Assembly: GCF_020421205.1 (NCBI RefSeq)
Contig: NZ_JAIZZH010000003.1
Location: 930,001 to 994,000 of the forward strand
Direction of reading: 5' to 3'
DNA length: 64,000 bases
Source: Hymenobacter pini
Lineage (GTDB): Bacteria; Bacteroidota; Bacteroidia; Cytophagales; Hymenobacteraceae
This document shows positions 41,900 to 48,937 of this stretch, in pieces (the stretch's first letter is position 1; each line of letters opens with the position of its first letter). Under the pieces are notes generated by a model. That model was not told the origin of the DNA. It searched no databases and was given only the letters and a program-made list of their open reading frames with translations. Both the position numbers and the translations under genes were made by a program.

Positions 41900-44800
41900 C
41901 TAAAACAGGAAGTCGAAGCCAACGAAGACCAGCTTCTCCTCGCCTACTGAGTAGGTAGCGTTGATGACGGCCTGCTTCAGCACATCTACCCACACGCCAC
42001 CGCCCACGGCGGTGTGGAAGGCATCGAGGCCTTTCTGGGTGTCGCGGGAGGTGTACACGCGGGCGGCATCGGCCAGGCCCAGGATGCCGAACTTGCCGGG
42101 TACCACGTAGGCGTTGAAGCTGAACAGCTGAATACGCACCTCCGCGTTACCATATACCGAGCTGCGGCCGGCGTAGCGGGTGCGGCGGTAGCCGCGCAGG
42201 TTGGTAGTGCCGCCCAGCGTGTTGGCCTGGAAGAAGCGGTAGTCGCCCAGGTTACGGTTGGCCCCAATACGGCCGGCCCAGGTGAGCTGGAAGGGGAAGT
42301 TGGGCGAGAGGTACGCCCGGAATTCGGTAGCCAGACGAGCGTAGTCCAGCTTTTCACCGTTGAGCTGGTGGTTGTACTCCACCGAGTTGTACCAGCGCAG
42401 GCCAATGCGAGGGTTTTTAGGCGAGCTGGCCGCATCCAGGTTCAGATAGGCCTTGCCGCCTATGTAGCGGTTCATCCCAAAATCGGAAGCCCGGATGCCA
42501 GCGGCGGCCGTTCCATCCTGGCCGCTGCCATCAGGGTTGAGGCCGGCAGCAATTTCGCTGCCAATCTGCGCCCGGTCGATGCGCCACTGGTCGTATTGGG
42601 GGCCAAAGCCAAACTTCAGGAAGCTGAACAGGTCCTTTTCCAGCATGGGTGCCACGTACAGCCGCGAGAAGCGGATGCGGTACGTATCGTTGATGTCACG
42701 GGCACGCACGCGGCCATCATCATCACCGGCCAGCTTGTTCTGGGTGTCGTTGCCCAGGCCGAAGAAGTTGTACAATAGCTGCGGGCCGTAGAGTTGAGCG
42801 TTGAGGCGCAGGTCCGTTTTGCCGAACACATCCACGAAGTGGCCCAGGTAGCGCACGTTGTAAGCGCTTTGGGAAGGCGAGTAGTTAGCCGCCAGGCTCT
42901 GCTCGGTGGCGTAGGGCGACTTGCGGAAACCGTAGGTGCGGTACACTGCCCCGCCACCCACAAATATCCGGTCGTCCACGTTGTAGCCGAAGTAGGCCGT
43001 GGGGCCGAAGTAGTTCAGGGTGTAGTCCTTGCGGTCGGTGCGGGTGTGCACGTCGTAGCGGCTCACGTCAATACCGGGCTCCAGGCGCAGGCGGGCGTCC
43101 TTACCAGGCACAATCACATTGCCGGTATCGGCATCGTACACGTGCAGCTTGTGGCGGAACCCGGCCACGTTGGAGCGGTCCACGATGGAGTCCCGGTCGA
43201 GGCCGCCGATGATGCGCACCAGCGGGCCGTTCTTCACGTCGCCTTTCACCTCGTACTGGTCTTCGCCGGCAAAGCCGTAGAGGCGCAGCTCCTTGGTTAC
43301 TTTGTTATCGAACGTGCGGTTGAAGAGCATCTTGGTGAGCTCCCCTTCCTTATTGATTTTTTGGACCGTTACGCGGGTTTTGTTGTCGGGCAGGCGCTCC
43401 ACTACAAACCGCTCCCGCTTTTTGGAGCCCTTCACCTCCGTTACGCGGCTGAGCACCTCGTAGTAGTCGGCGGCCACCTGGGGCAGCAACTCGCGGCGGC
43501 TTTTCAGCTTGGCAATGATTTCGGGCCCGTGCAGGTCATAAATCTGCTTGGGCCACCGCTCACGGAAGGCTTTTTCAATTACCTCGTCCGTAAGGCTGGC
43601 TTTCAGCTCTTCGGCTTGCTTCACCCACTGCTCCTTGGTTACGGAGGCCAGGTACACCCGGTCGTTGCTGAGGGCGGTCAGGTTCAGGCCCTTCCAGTCG
43701 GCGTAATCCTTGCCGAAGTTCTGGAAGTTGCGGATGGCCCACTTGCGGGAGGCTAGGTACGGGAACAGCCCGTCGCCTTTGAAGAAGGCAATGTCCCGGT
43801 CCTCGGGCACGGCCGTGAACTTCCGGTCCCCATCCTTATCCTTTTTCTCAGCCCAGCGCCACTGGTCCTCGTGCCGGTCCCAGTCGCCAATCCACATATC
43901 GAAAAGGCGGGAACGGGCAAAGGCTTTTTCGTTGACGCGGTTGTCGTTGTCGTCGGTAATGCGCTCAAACACCTTGTCGGTGCCCACCAGGTTTTTGGCG
44001 TTGCCCAGGCTTTCCACGTTGCTCTGGTCGTCCTTGGCATCTTCCTCAATAGCACCCGGCGTGTTGCCAAACCGCTCCAGGTACTGGCCCAGCAGGGGGT
44101 CCTGCGGAATGTAGCGCAGTTCGGGGTTGGTATGCAGAATCTGGGCCGCGTCGGCCAGGGGCGGAATTACGATGGAGTTGTACGGGTGCTGGGCCGAAAT
44201 CTGGTCCTGCAGAATATCGGCCGCCGCCCCGGTGCGCAGGGCCTCGGGCAGTACCGCCGAGGGGTCTTTGTTGAGGCTGCGGATGGTGAAGTTGCGGCCT
44301 TCCTCGTTGCGCACTTTCAGCGAGGCCGTTTGCTTGCCGCCGCCAATCTTATAGGGCGTGAGGCCGCCCTTTTCAGTGGCCAGGTCCAGCACCGGAAACT
44401 TCACCGGCGTGGCCCACTCCTTGCGGTAATGCTCCCCGAACAGGAACTTGTGGAACTTGCCTTTGTCGTCGTAAGCCGGGTTAACGGCTACCGTCACGGT
44501 GGAGTCGCGGAAGTTGGGGCGGGGGCCGGTGGCTTTGCCCGGGCCTTCGGCCACGGCATCCTGGCGGGCATACATGGGTGTGCGGTACACCAAGCGGCCG
44601 GTTTCGCCCACCCCGTTCGGAATGTAGAACTCCGTCCACACCTCCCCGTTGTCGTAGTAGTTCACCCGGGCAAAGCCCTTCTCCTTATCCGAGAACATAG
44701 CATCGCCACCCGAGCCGGGTTTCACGTGCTGGGTTTTGCAGCCCGAGCCGCTGACGATGTGGTTGAGGTTGCCTTCCTTGAAATACTGCAGGTTGTGCTC

Positions 44801-45811
44801 GTGGCCCGCGGCGTACACCACGTTCGGGTACTTCTGGAAAATCTCCAGCAGCCCCTTCTTGTAGGCCTGGTACAGCGGGTGGGCAATATCCTGGCTTACC
44901 CCACCGTACTTGCGGGCAAACGGGTAGATGGAGCCAATGACCGGCAGCGGCACAAAGGCATACTTGTACACGATGCTGAGCGGGAAGAAATGGTCCCCCA
45001 GCGTGAAGTATCCGCCGTGAATACCATCCGAAAACAGCGGGTGGTGGGCCACCACCATAATGTTCTTGCCCGCGTTGCGCTGGATGATATCCTCCACCTG
45101 CGTGAAGAAGTCGGTTTCGTTGGCAATACCGCAGCCGCTGTTGGCCCCGTACGGCCGCTCACCGGTAGTCTGCAGAAACCACTGCGAGTTAATGGCAATA
45201 AGCACCAGGTCGTCCTGCAGGCGGATTTCTACCGGCCCGGGACAGGCGTCGCGGGGCAGGAAAAAGTCGCCGGTGTAGGGAAAAGCCGCCGAGTCGCTCT
45301 GCAGATAGCTTTCCACGAAAAACTGCTCCCGGTTCACTTGGTCCACGGCCCCGCGCAGGCCCTGCTTCCAGTCGTGGTTGCCGGGAATCATGTACTTCTC
45401 GCCCTGGTAGTCGCGCAGTACCTTCAGCTGGTCGATAATGCGCTGCTCCGATACTTTCCGGTCGTAGGCCTTCTCCTCGGGCAGGCCGTACTCGTAGATG
45501 TTGTCGCCGAGGTAGATGGTGGTGCTCTTGGCCCCGGCCGTCAGAATTTGCTTGCGCAGGTAGTTCAACGACGGTTCGCCGCCTTCGGCCTCGGGTGCCG
45601 GTTTGCCCACGTCGCCAATCAGGAACACGGTATAGCGGATATGGGTGCTATCCGGCGGGGTTTTCGACTCCCAGTTTTCGCCGCCCTTGCGGTAATTGGG
45701 GCGGGTGGGGTGGGGCGTTTGCACTTTCGCCTTTTGCTGGGCCTGAACCGCGGAAGTAGCGGCCCCGAGCAATGACAGCAGCAGGCAACACGACAGAAAA
45801 TTTCTGCTCAT
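41900..45811 (-). CDS. Metallophosphoesterase, kinase-like and outer-membrane barrel fusion
   Basis: The 1303-residue protein starts at an ATG that places a signal peptide (cleaved after AVQAQ). Residues about 50-330 form a calcineurin-like metallophosphoesterase with all metal motifs: IGDVG, GDNIYEYG, GNHDW, VAHHPLF and HEHN. Residues about 480-760 contain motifs of an atypical kinase: Gly-loop IGGGKQT (489-495), Lys515 in RSLNKDP, catalytic-loop Asp645 in GDWDRHEDQW, and Asp673 in PEDRDIAFF. Residues about 900-1303 are an Omp85/TamA-like beta-barrel (strand pattern and terminal VGFDFLF). The kinase part is my inference. The protein would sit in the outer membrane. The DUF6268 gene follows. 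Confidence 0.85.
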   Translation of the reverse strand: MSRNFLSCCLLLSLLGAATSAVQAQQKAKVQTPHPTRPNYRKGGENWESKTPPDSTHIRYTVFLIGDVGKPAPEAEGGEPSLNYLRKQILTAGAKSTTIYLGDNIYEYGLPEEKAYDRKVSEQRIIDQLKVLRDYQGEKYMIPGNHDWKQGLRGAVDQVNREQFFVESYLQSDSAAFPYTGDFFLPRDACPGPVEIRLQDDLVLIAINSQWFLQTTGERPYGANSGCGIANETDFFTQVEDIIQRNAGKNIMVVAHHPLFSDGIHGGYFTLGDHFFPLSIVYKYAFVPLPVIGSIYPFARKYGGVSQDIAHPLYQAYKKGLLEIFQKYPNVVYAAGHEHNLQYFKEGNLNHIVSGSGCKTQHVKPGSGGDAMFSDKEKGFARVNYYDNGEVWTEFYIPNGVGETGRLVYRTPMYARQDAVAEGPGKATGPRPNFRDSTVTVAVNPAYDDKGKFHKFLFGEHYRKEWATPVKFPVLDLATEKGGLTPYKIGGGKQTASLKVRNEEGRNFTIRSLNKDPSAVLPEALRTGAAADILQDQISAQHPYNSIVIPPLADAAQILHTNPELRYIPQDPLLGQYLERFGNTPGAIEEDAKDDQSNVESLGNAKNLVGTDKVFERITDDNDNRVNEKAFARSRLFDMWIGDWDRHEDQWRWAEKKDKDGDRKFTAVPEDRDIAFFKGDGLFPYLASRKWAIRNFQNFGKDYADWKGLNLTALSNDRVYLASVTKEQWVKQAEELKASLTDEVIEKAFRERWPKQIYDLHGPEIIAKLKSRRELLPQVAADYYEVLSRVTEVKGSKKRERFVVERLPDNKTRVTVQKINKEGELTKMLFNRTFDNKVTKELRLYGFAGEDQYEVKGDVKNGPLVRIIGGLDRDSIVDRSNVAGFRHKLHVYDADTGNVIVPGKDARLRLEPGIDVSRYDVHTRTDRKDYTLNYFGPTAYFGYNVDDRIFVGGGAVYRTYGFRKSPYATEQSLAANYSPSQSAYNVRYLGHFVDVFGKTDLRLNAQLYGPQLLYNFFGLGNDTQNKLAGDDDGRVRARDINDTYRIRFSRLYVAPMLEKDLFSFLKFGFGPQYDQWRIDRAQIGSEIAAGLNPDGSGQDGTAAAGIRASDFGMNRYIGGKAYLNLDAASSPKNPRIGLRWYNSVEYNHQLNGEKLDYARLATEFRAYLSPNFPFQLTWAGRIGANRNLGDYRFFQANTLGGTTNLRGYRRTRYAGRSSVYGNAEVRIQLFSFNAYVVPGKFGILGLADAARVYTSRDTQKGLDAFHTAVGGGVWVDVLKQAVINATYSVGEEKLVFVGFDFLF

Positions 45812-46166
45812 ATAACAGAGGGGAAAATAGCACGAAGGCAGGCGGGCCCGGCGCTCCGGCACCCGAAACCACATCAGCTGGCAGTACGATAAAAAGCCTG
45901 TAATGGCTAACTTTCCATAACTGCCACCGAGCCGTGCGCTGCCGTACGCAAATTGCCGGTGTACGGTTGGGCTAGTGGGGCACCGGTGCGGGCGGGGCCA
46001 AAGGTAACCGGGCAATATTTTATCCCGGTAAGCCATGGTTTTCGACTTGCCACTCGTGCTTCGCCCGGCACTCGTACTCAAAACGCTTTACACAACAACC
46101 CGACGCCTGAAAACGCGTTGTAAGCGGCACAGCCCGTTGCTGCCATCTTTCCGTTTCTCTACCCTG
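45812..46166. other. Divergent promoter region, phosphoesterase fusion and HD-PycTM genes
   Basis: No gene is supported here. An open frame on the plus strand begins at 46035, but it looks non-coding before the ATG at 46167. On the minus strand TACCTTTG (plus-strand CAAAGGTA at 45999-46006) is an exact -7 element pointing to the phosphoesterase gene, although no TTTG is well placed. An imperfect inverted repeat surrounds GGGCAATATTTTATCCC near 46010. Confidence 0.4.
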
Positions 46167-47405
46167 ATGGAGCCTATTCTTACTAAAAAACCGGCGAAGT
46201 CCGAAATTCTTAAGCAGGCCAAAGCCTACGTACAAACCCTGCTGGAAGAAAAGCTGCCGGCTCAGCTCGTCTATCACTCCCCCACTCACACGGCTACGGT
46301 AGCCAAAGAGGCCCGGGCCCTGGGCGAAGCCGCCGGCCTCGATGAGGCCGACCAGGAAGCCTTATTATTGGCCGCCTGGTTTCACGACACAGGCTACATT
46401 GATACCTACGATGGCCACGAGTTCCGAAGCGCCGAGCTGGCCGGTGAGTGGCTGACCCAGCAGGGCTACCCCGCTGAGCGCGTGGCCCTGGTGCAGCAGC
46501 TCATCAAAGCCACCCACCGCGACTCCGAGCGTGAAACCGAGTTGGAGCAGCTGCTGGTGGATGCCGACATGAGCAATATGGGCCGCGACGACTTCTTCGC
46601 CAACGGTGAGCTGCTGCGAGCCGAGTGGGAAGCCACCCTGGGTAAAACCTACTCCAACCCTGACTGGGCCGAAACACAGCTGGCGTTCCTCTGCGAGGGC
46701 AAGTACTACACCAAGGTAGCCCGGGAGCGGTACGAGGAGCAGCTCAAAGAGAACATCAAGGACCAGCGCAAGCTGCTGAAGAAGGTAGAAAAGAAGAAAA
46801 AGAAGAAGCAGGAAGAAGCGGGCACCTTTGCTGAGCCAAAGCGGGGCATCGAAACCATGTTCCGGACGATGTACAGCAACCACATGAAGCTCTCAGACAT
46901 GGCCGATAAAAAGGCCAACATGATGATTTCGCTGAATGCGGTGCTCATGTCGCTTATCATCACCTACTTCGGGGCCAAGCTAGGCAGCAAATCCGCGGCG
47001 CTCAATAACGTGGGGCTTATCCGGAACCCGGTTATTGCGGTGCCCATGGGCATTTTGCTGGCCACGGCCCTGGGCTCGGTTATCACCGCCATTCTGTGCG
47101 CCCAACCCGATGTAACCAGTTTCAAGTGGCTGAAGAAAAGCCCGGAAATTGCCACCAACCGCCGCGTCAACCTGCTGTTCTTCGGTAACTTCAGCAAGCT
47201 TAGCCTCGACAATTTCCAGCAGGGCATGACGGAAATCATGGGCCAGAAAGACGCCTTGTACACCAATATGGTGACGGACATCTACTACCTGGGCGACGTG
47301 CTAACCAAGAAGTACCGCTTGCTGCGCCTGAGTTATACCATCTTTATGGTCGGCCTCATCCTTACGGCCTTGTCGTTCGGTATTGCGCTGCTGTATAAGG
47401 CGTAG
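46167..47405 (+). CDS. HD domain protein fused to PycTM-like (DUF5706) membrane domain
   Basis: The 412-residue protein begins with an HD-superfamily domain (residues about 15-200). Its motifs are YHSPTHTATV (His37, His41), FHDTGYID (His73-Asp74) and a later VDADMSNMG Asp. HD domains hydrolyse phosphate esters, often cyclic nucleotides. A Lys-rich coiled linker (KKVEKKKKKKQEE) leads to a DUF5706/PycTM-type region with SDMADKKANMMISLNAVLMSL and three membrane segments (about 252-272, 288-312 and 388-409). PycTM is the membrane effector of Pycsar anti-phage systems. A class III cyclase-like gene converges on this one. The HD part might degrade the signal or be regulatory, and this pairing is an inference. 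Confidence 0.85.
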   Translation: MEPILTKKPAKSEILKQAKAYVQTLLEEKLPAQLVYHSPTHTATVAKEARALGEAAGLDEADQEALLLAAWFHDTGYIDTYDGHEFRSAELAGEWLTQQGYPAERVALVQQLIKATHRDSERETELEQLLVDADMSNMGRDDFFANGELLRAEWEATLGKTYSNPDWAETQLAFLCEGKYYTKVARERYEEQLKENIKDQRKLLKKVEKKKKKKQEEAGTFAEPKRGIETMFRTMYSNHMKLSDMADKKANMMISLNAVLMSLIITYFGAKLGSKSAALNNVGLIRNPVIAVPMGILLATALGSVITAILCAQPDVTSFKWLKKSPEIATNRRVNLLFFGNFSKLSLDNFQQGMTEIMGQKDALYTNMVTDIYYLGDVLTKKYRLLRLSYTIFMVGLILTALSFGIALLYKA

Positions 47406-47427
47406 ACGGTAAGTCAACGAGAAGAAG

Positions 47428-47486
47428 TAAAAAGTCAACGCGCTGACGTAGCCTGTATAGAGGCACATCAGCGCGTTGACTTTTTA
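47428..47486. terminator. Bidirectional terminator between HD-PycTM and DUF2652 genes
   Basis: Perfect 19-bp arms (47428-47446 and 47468-47486, TAAAAAGTCAACGCGCTGA) flank a 21-nt centre. The core matches the murF-rfbC terminator at 17689. It lies in the gap between two convergent genes. Confidence 0.85.
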
Positions 47487-47499
47487 TCTAGGGCTACTG

Positions 47500-48645
47500 T
47501 TACTTCTCCCCCAACATCTCCGCCAGCTGCTGAATGGAACGCCCCAGGAAGCGGTGGACGCGGCGCAGCTGGCCGAAGCGCACGAGGCGGTGGCTGCTGG
47601 CCACGTGGCCGTAGCGCAACTCCAGAGTCAGCAGGCAGGTGTCCACGTCGGAGGCTTCCAGGCAAAACAGGAGCAGCGCGTTGGGGAACAGCCGGAAGTG
47701 GGAAATCTTCTCCACGTACAGCAGCCAGCCGTCTTCATCCTCCAGGCACTGCACCGTCTGGAAATCAATCTGTCCGTTGAAAACATCCACTTTGTAGCTG
47801 GTGCCAAGGCGGCCGGCTTTGCTCACATCGTAGTGCACGGCAGTGGCCCCTTCCATCCAGCGGGGGCGTAGCCGGAAGTTGCTTACAATGCGCAGGGCGT
47901 AGGGTACCGGCACGGGCAGCACGCGGCGCACCTTCAGGGAGCAGCCCGGCCGGGGCGGGTCGGTGGTGGGGCTGGCCAGCAGCAGCCGCAGCGGCGAGAG
48001 GTGGGCGTAGTGGTAGGGAATTTCGCCCAGATGCTCATAGTAGGTAGCACCGGGCAACAGCCGCGTCCAGGAAAACGCGCTGGCCAGTTCGGCAGCGGGC
48101 TGGGTGTGGGTGTAGCCCTCCGAGAGCAGAATATACTCGGACCCGGCCACGTTGTTTTTGAGCAGGCGGTGCACCACAATTACGTCGCGGCCCATGAGCT
48201 TGGTGTGCTCCCGGATGCGGGCCACGCTTACGTGGCCGTAGTGCACCACAATTTTGAGCGTGAGGGCCAGCTCGTGCAAAGAAGCCGCCAGGGCCGAGCC
48301 GGTGTCGCGCTCCACTAAATGCAGGTAGTTCTGAAAATCCAGATAGATGCGGCGGCACTGTCTGGCCAGCTCCTCGGCCGAGGGCGGCGGGCCCAGCCGG
48401 TAAAACAGCACAGCGTCGCCCTGAATTTCGTTGACTTCCAGGTCCAGGATATTGGCTTCGATGAGAATTTCCAGCAAATCGGCCACTAGAAACGGGGCCT
48501 GGGGGTTGCCGGATTCCTCGATGAACCGGGTGAAGCCGCTGATATCCGGAATGAGCAGCAAGGCTGGCAACTGGCCATTGGTGGCGGAGGCAGACGCGGA
48601 GCCGGCTGCCCGGCGCTGGGCCCGCAATTCATCCAAAACACCCAT
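47500..48645 (-). CDS. DUF2652 protein: class III cyclase-like domain plus SRPBCC-like domain
   Basis: The 381-residue protein has a class III nucleotide-cyclase-like N-terminal half. LLIPDISGFTRF carries metal-binding Asp34, EIQGDAVLFYRL carries Asp77, and VHYGHVSVARI leads into GRDVIVVHRLLKNN, the site of the family's NxxxR motif. Arg160 is present, but the Asn position is Ile156, so catalysis is uncertain. The second half resembles an SRPBCC/START lipid-binding-like fold (RLRPRWMEGATAVHYDVS, GRLGTSYKVDVF). This arrangement matches DUF2652. No signal or membrane segment is seen. It converges on the HD-PycTM gene, and the cyclase reading with a PycTM partner is suggestive only. Confidence 0.85.
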   Translation of the reverse strand: MGVLDELRAQRRAAGSASASATNGQLPALLLIPDISGFTRFIEESGNPQAPFLVADLLEILIEANILDLEVNEIQGDAVLFYRLGPPPSAEELARQCRRIYLDFQNYLHLVERDTGSALAASLHELALTLKIVVHYGHVSVARIREHTKLMGRDVIVVHRLLKNNVAGSEYILLSEGYTHTQPAAELASAFSWTRLLPGATYYEHLGEIPYHYAHLSPLRLLLASPTTDPPRPGCSLKVRRVLPVPVPYALRIVSNFRLRPRWMEGATAVHYDVSKAGRLGTSYKVDVFNGQIDFQTVQCLEDEDGWLLYVEKISHFRLFPNALLLFCLEASDVDTCLLTLELRYGHVASSHRLVRFGQLRRVHRFLGRSIQQLAEMLGEK

Positions 48646-48734
48646 AGAACCCGAGAAAGCGCAAAAACGATGGAAGCAGCGCGAAGATACCCTTCCGCTA
48701 ACAGCTTTCTATATGCGGGCACGCCGAGAGTTGG

Positions 48735-48766
48735 TTTGGGCAGCCCACCCTTTCGGCGTAGCTTTG
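48735..48766 (+). promoter_or_regulatory. Promoter of tRNA-Arg, perfect Bacteroidota consensus
   Basis: TTTG (48735-48738), a 20-bp spacer and TAGCTTTG (48759-48766) match TTTG-N19/21-TAnnTTTG exactly. The start of transcription would be about 48772, 11 bases before the tRNA. This is the best promoter in the window and supports reading the other sites by the same rule. Confidence 0.85.
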
Positions 48767-48782
48767 CAGAGGCACTGGCCAG

Positions 48783-48854
48783 GGCTGCGTAGTTCAACGG
48801 ATAGAATAGGCGTTTCCTAAACGCTTGATATGGGTTCGATTCCCGTCGCGGCTA
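48783..48854 (+). tRNA. tRNA-Arg(CCT)
   Basis: The cloverleaf is complete. The acceptor arms are GGCTGCG and CGCGGCT (with G-T wobbles). The D arm is GTTC/GAAT. The anticodon stem GGCGT/ACGCT encloses the loop TTCCTAA with anticodon CCT (48816-48818), reading AGG. The T arm is ATGGG/CCCGT with loop TTCGATT. CCA is not encoded. The tRNA is followed directly by a terminator. Confidence 0.92.
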
Positions 48855-48857
48855 CTA

Positions 48858-48890
48858 AAAACCCCGTTTTCGGTCTGAAAACGGGGTTTT
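48858..48890 (+). terminator. Terminator of tRNA-Arg
   Basis: AAAACCCCGTTTT and its exact complement AAAACGGGGTTTT form a 13-bp stem with a 7-nt loop, three bases after the tRNA discriminator base. Confidence 0.9.
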
Positions 48891-48937
48891 CAATTTTTCA
48901 GGTTATAGCAGTAGCTGAGCTACTTAACAGGCGGCAC

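Noticed and set aside
43871..45775. Long plus-strand open frame opposite the phosphoesterase fusion gene
   Set aside because: It is an antisense shadow. The minus strand has all metallophosphoesterase motifs.
46035..46166. N-terminal extension of the HD-PycTM gene
   Set aside because: The extra 44 codons encode an Arg-rich string unlike HD proteins, and the ATG at 46167 begins a normal N-terminus.
46167..48645. Calling the HD-PycTM and DUF2652 genes a confirmed Pycsar operon
   Set aside because: The genes converge, the cyclase-like domain lacks the usual Asn, and both families occur independently. It is kept only as a finding.
48830..48937. Upstream start for the helD gene
   Set aside because: That frame runs through the tRNA and its terminator, so translation from there is not credible.
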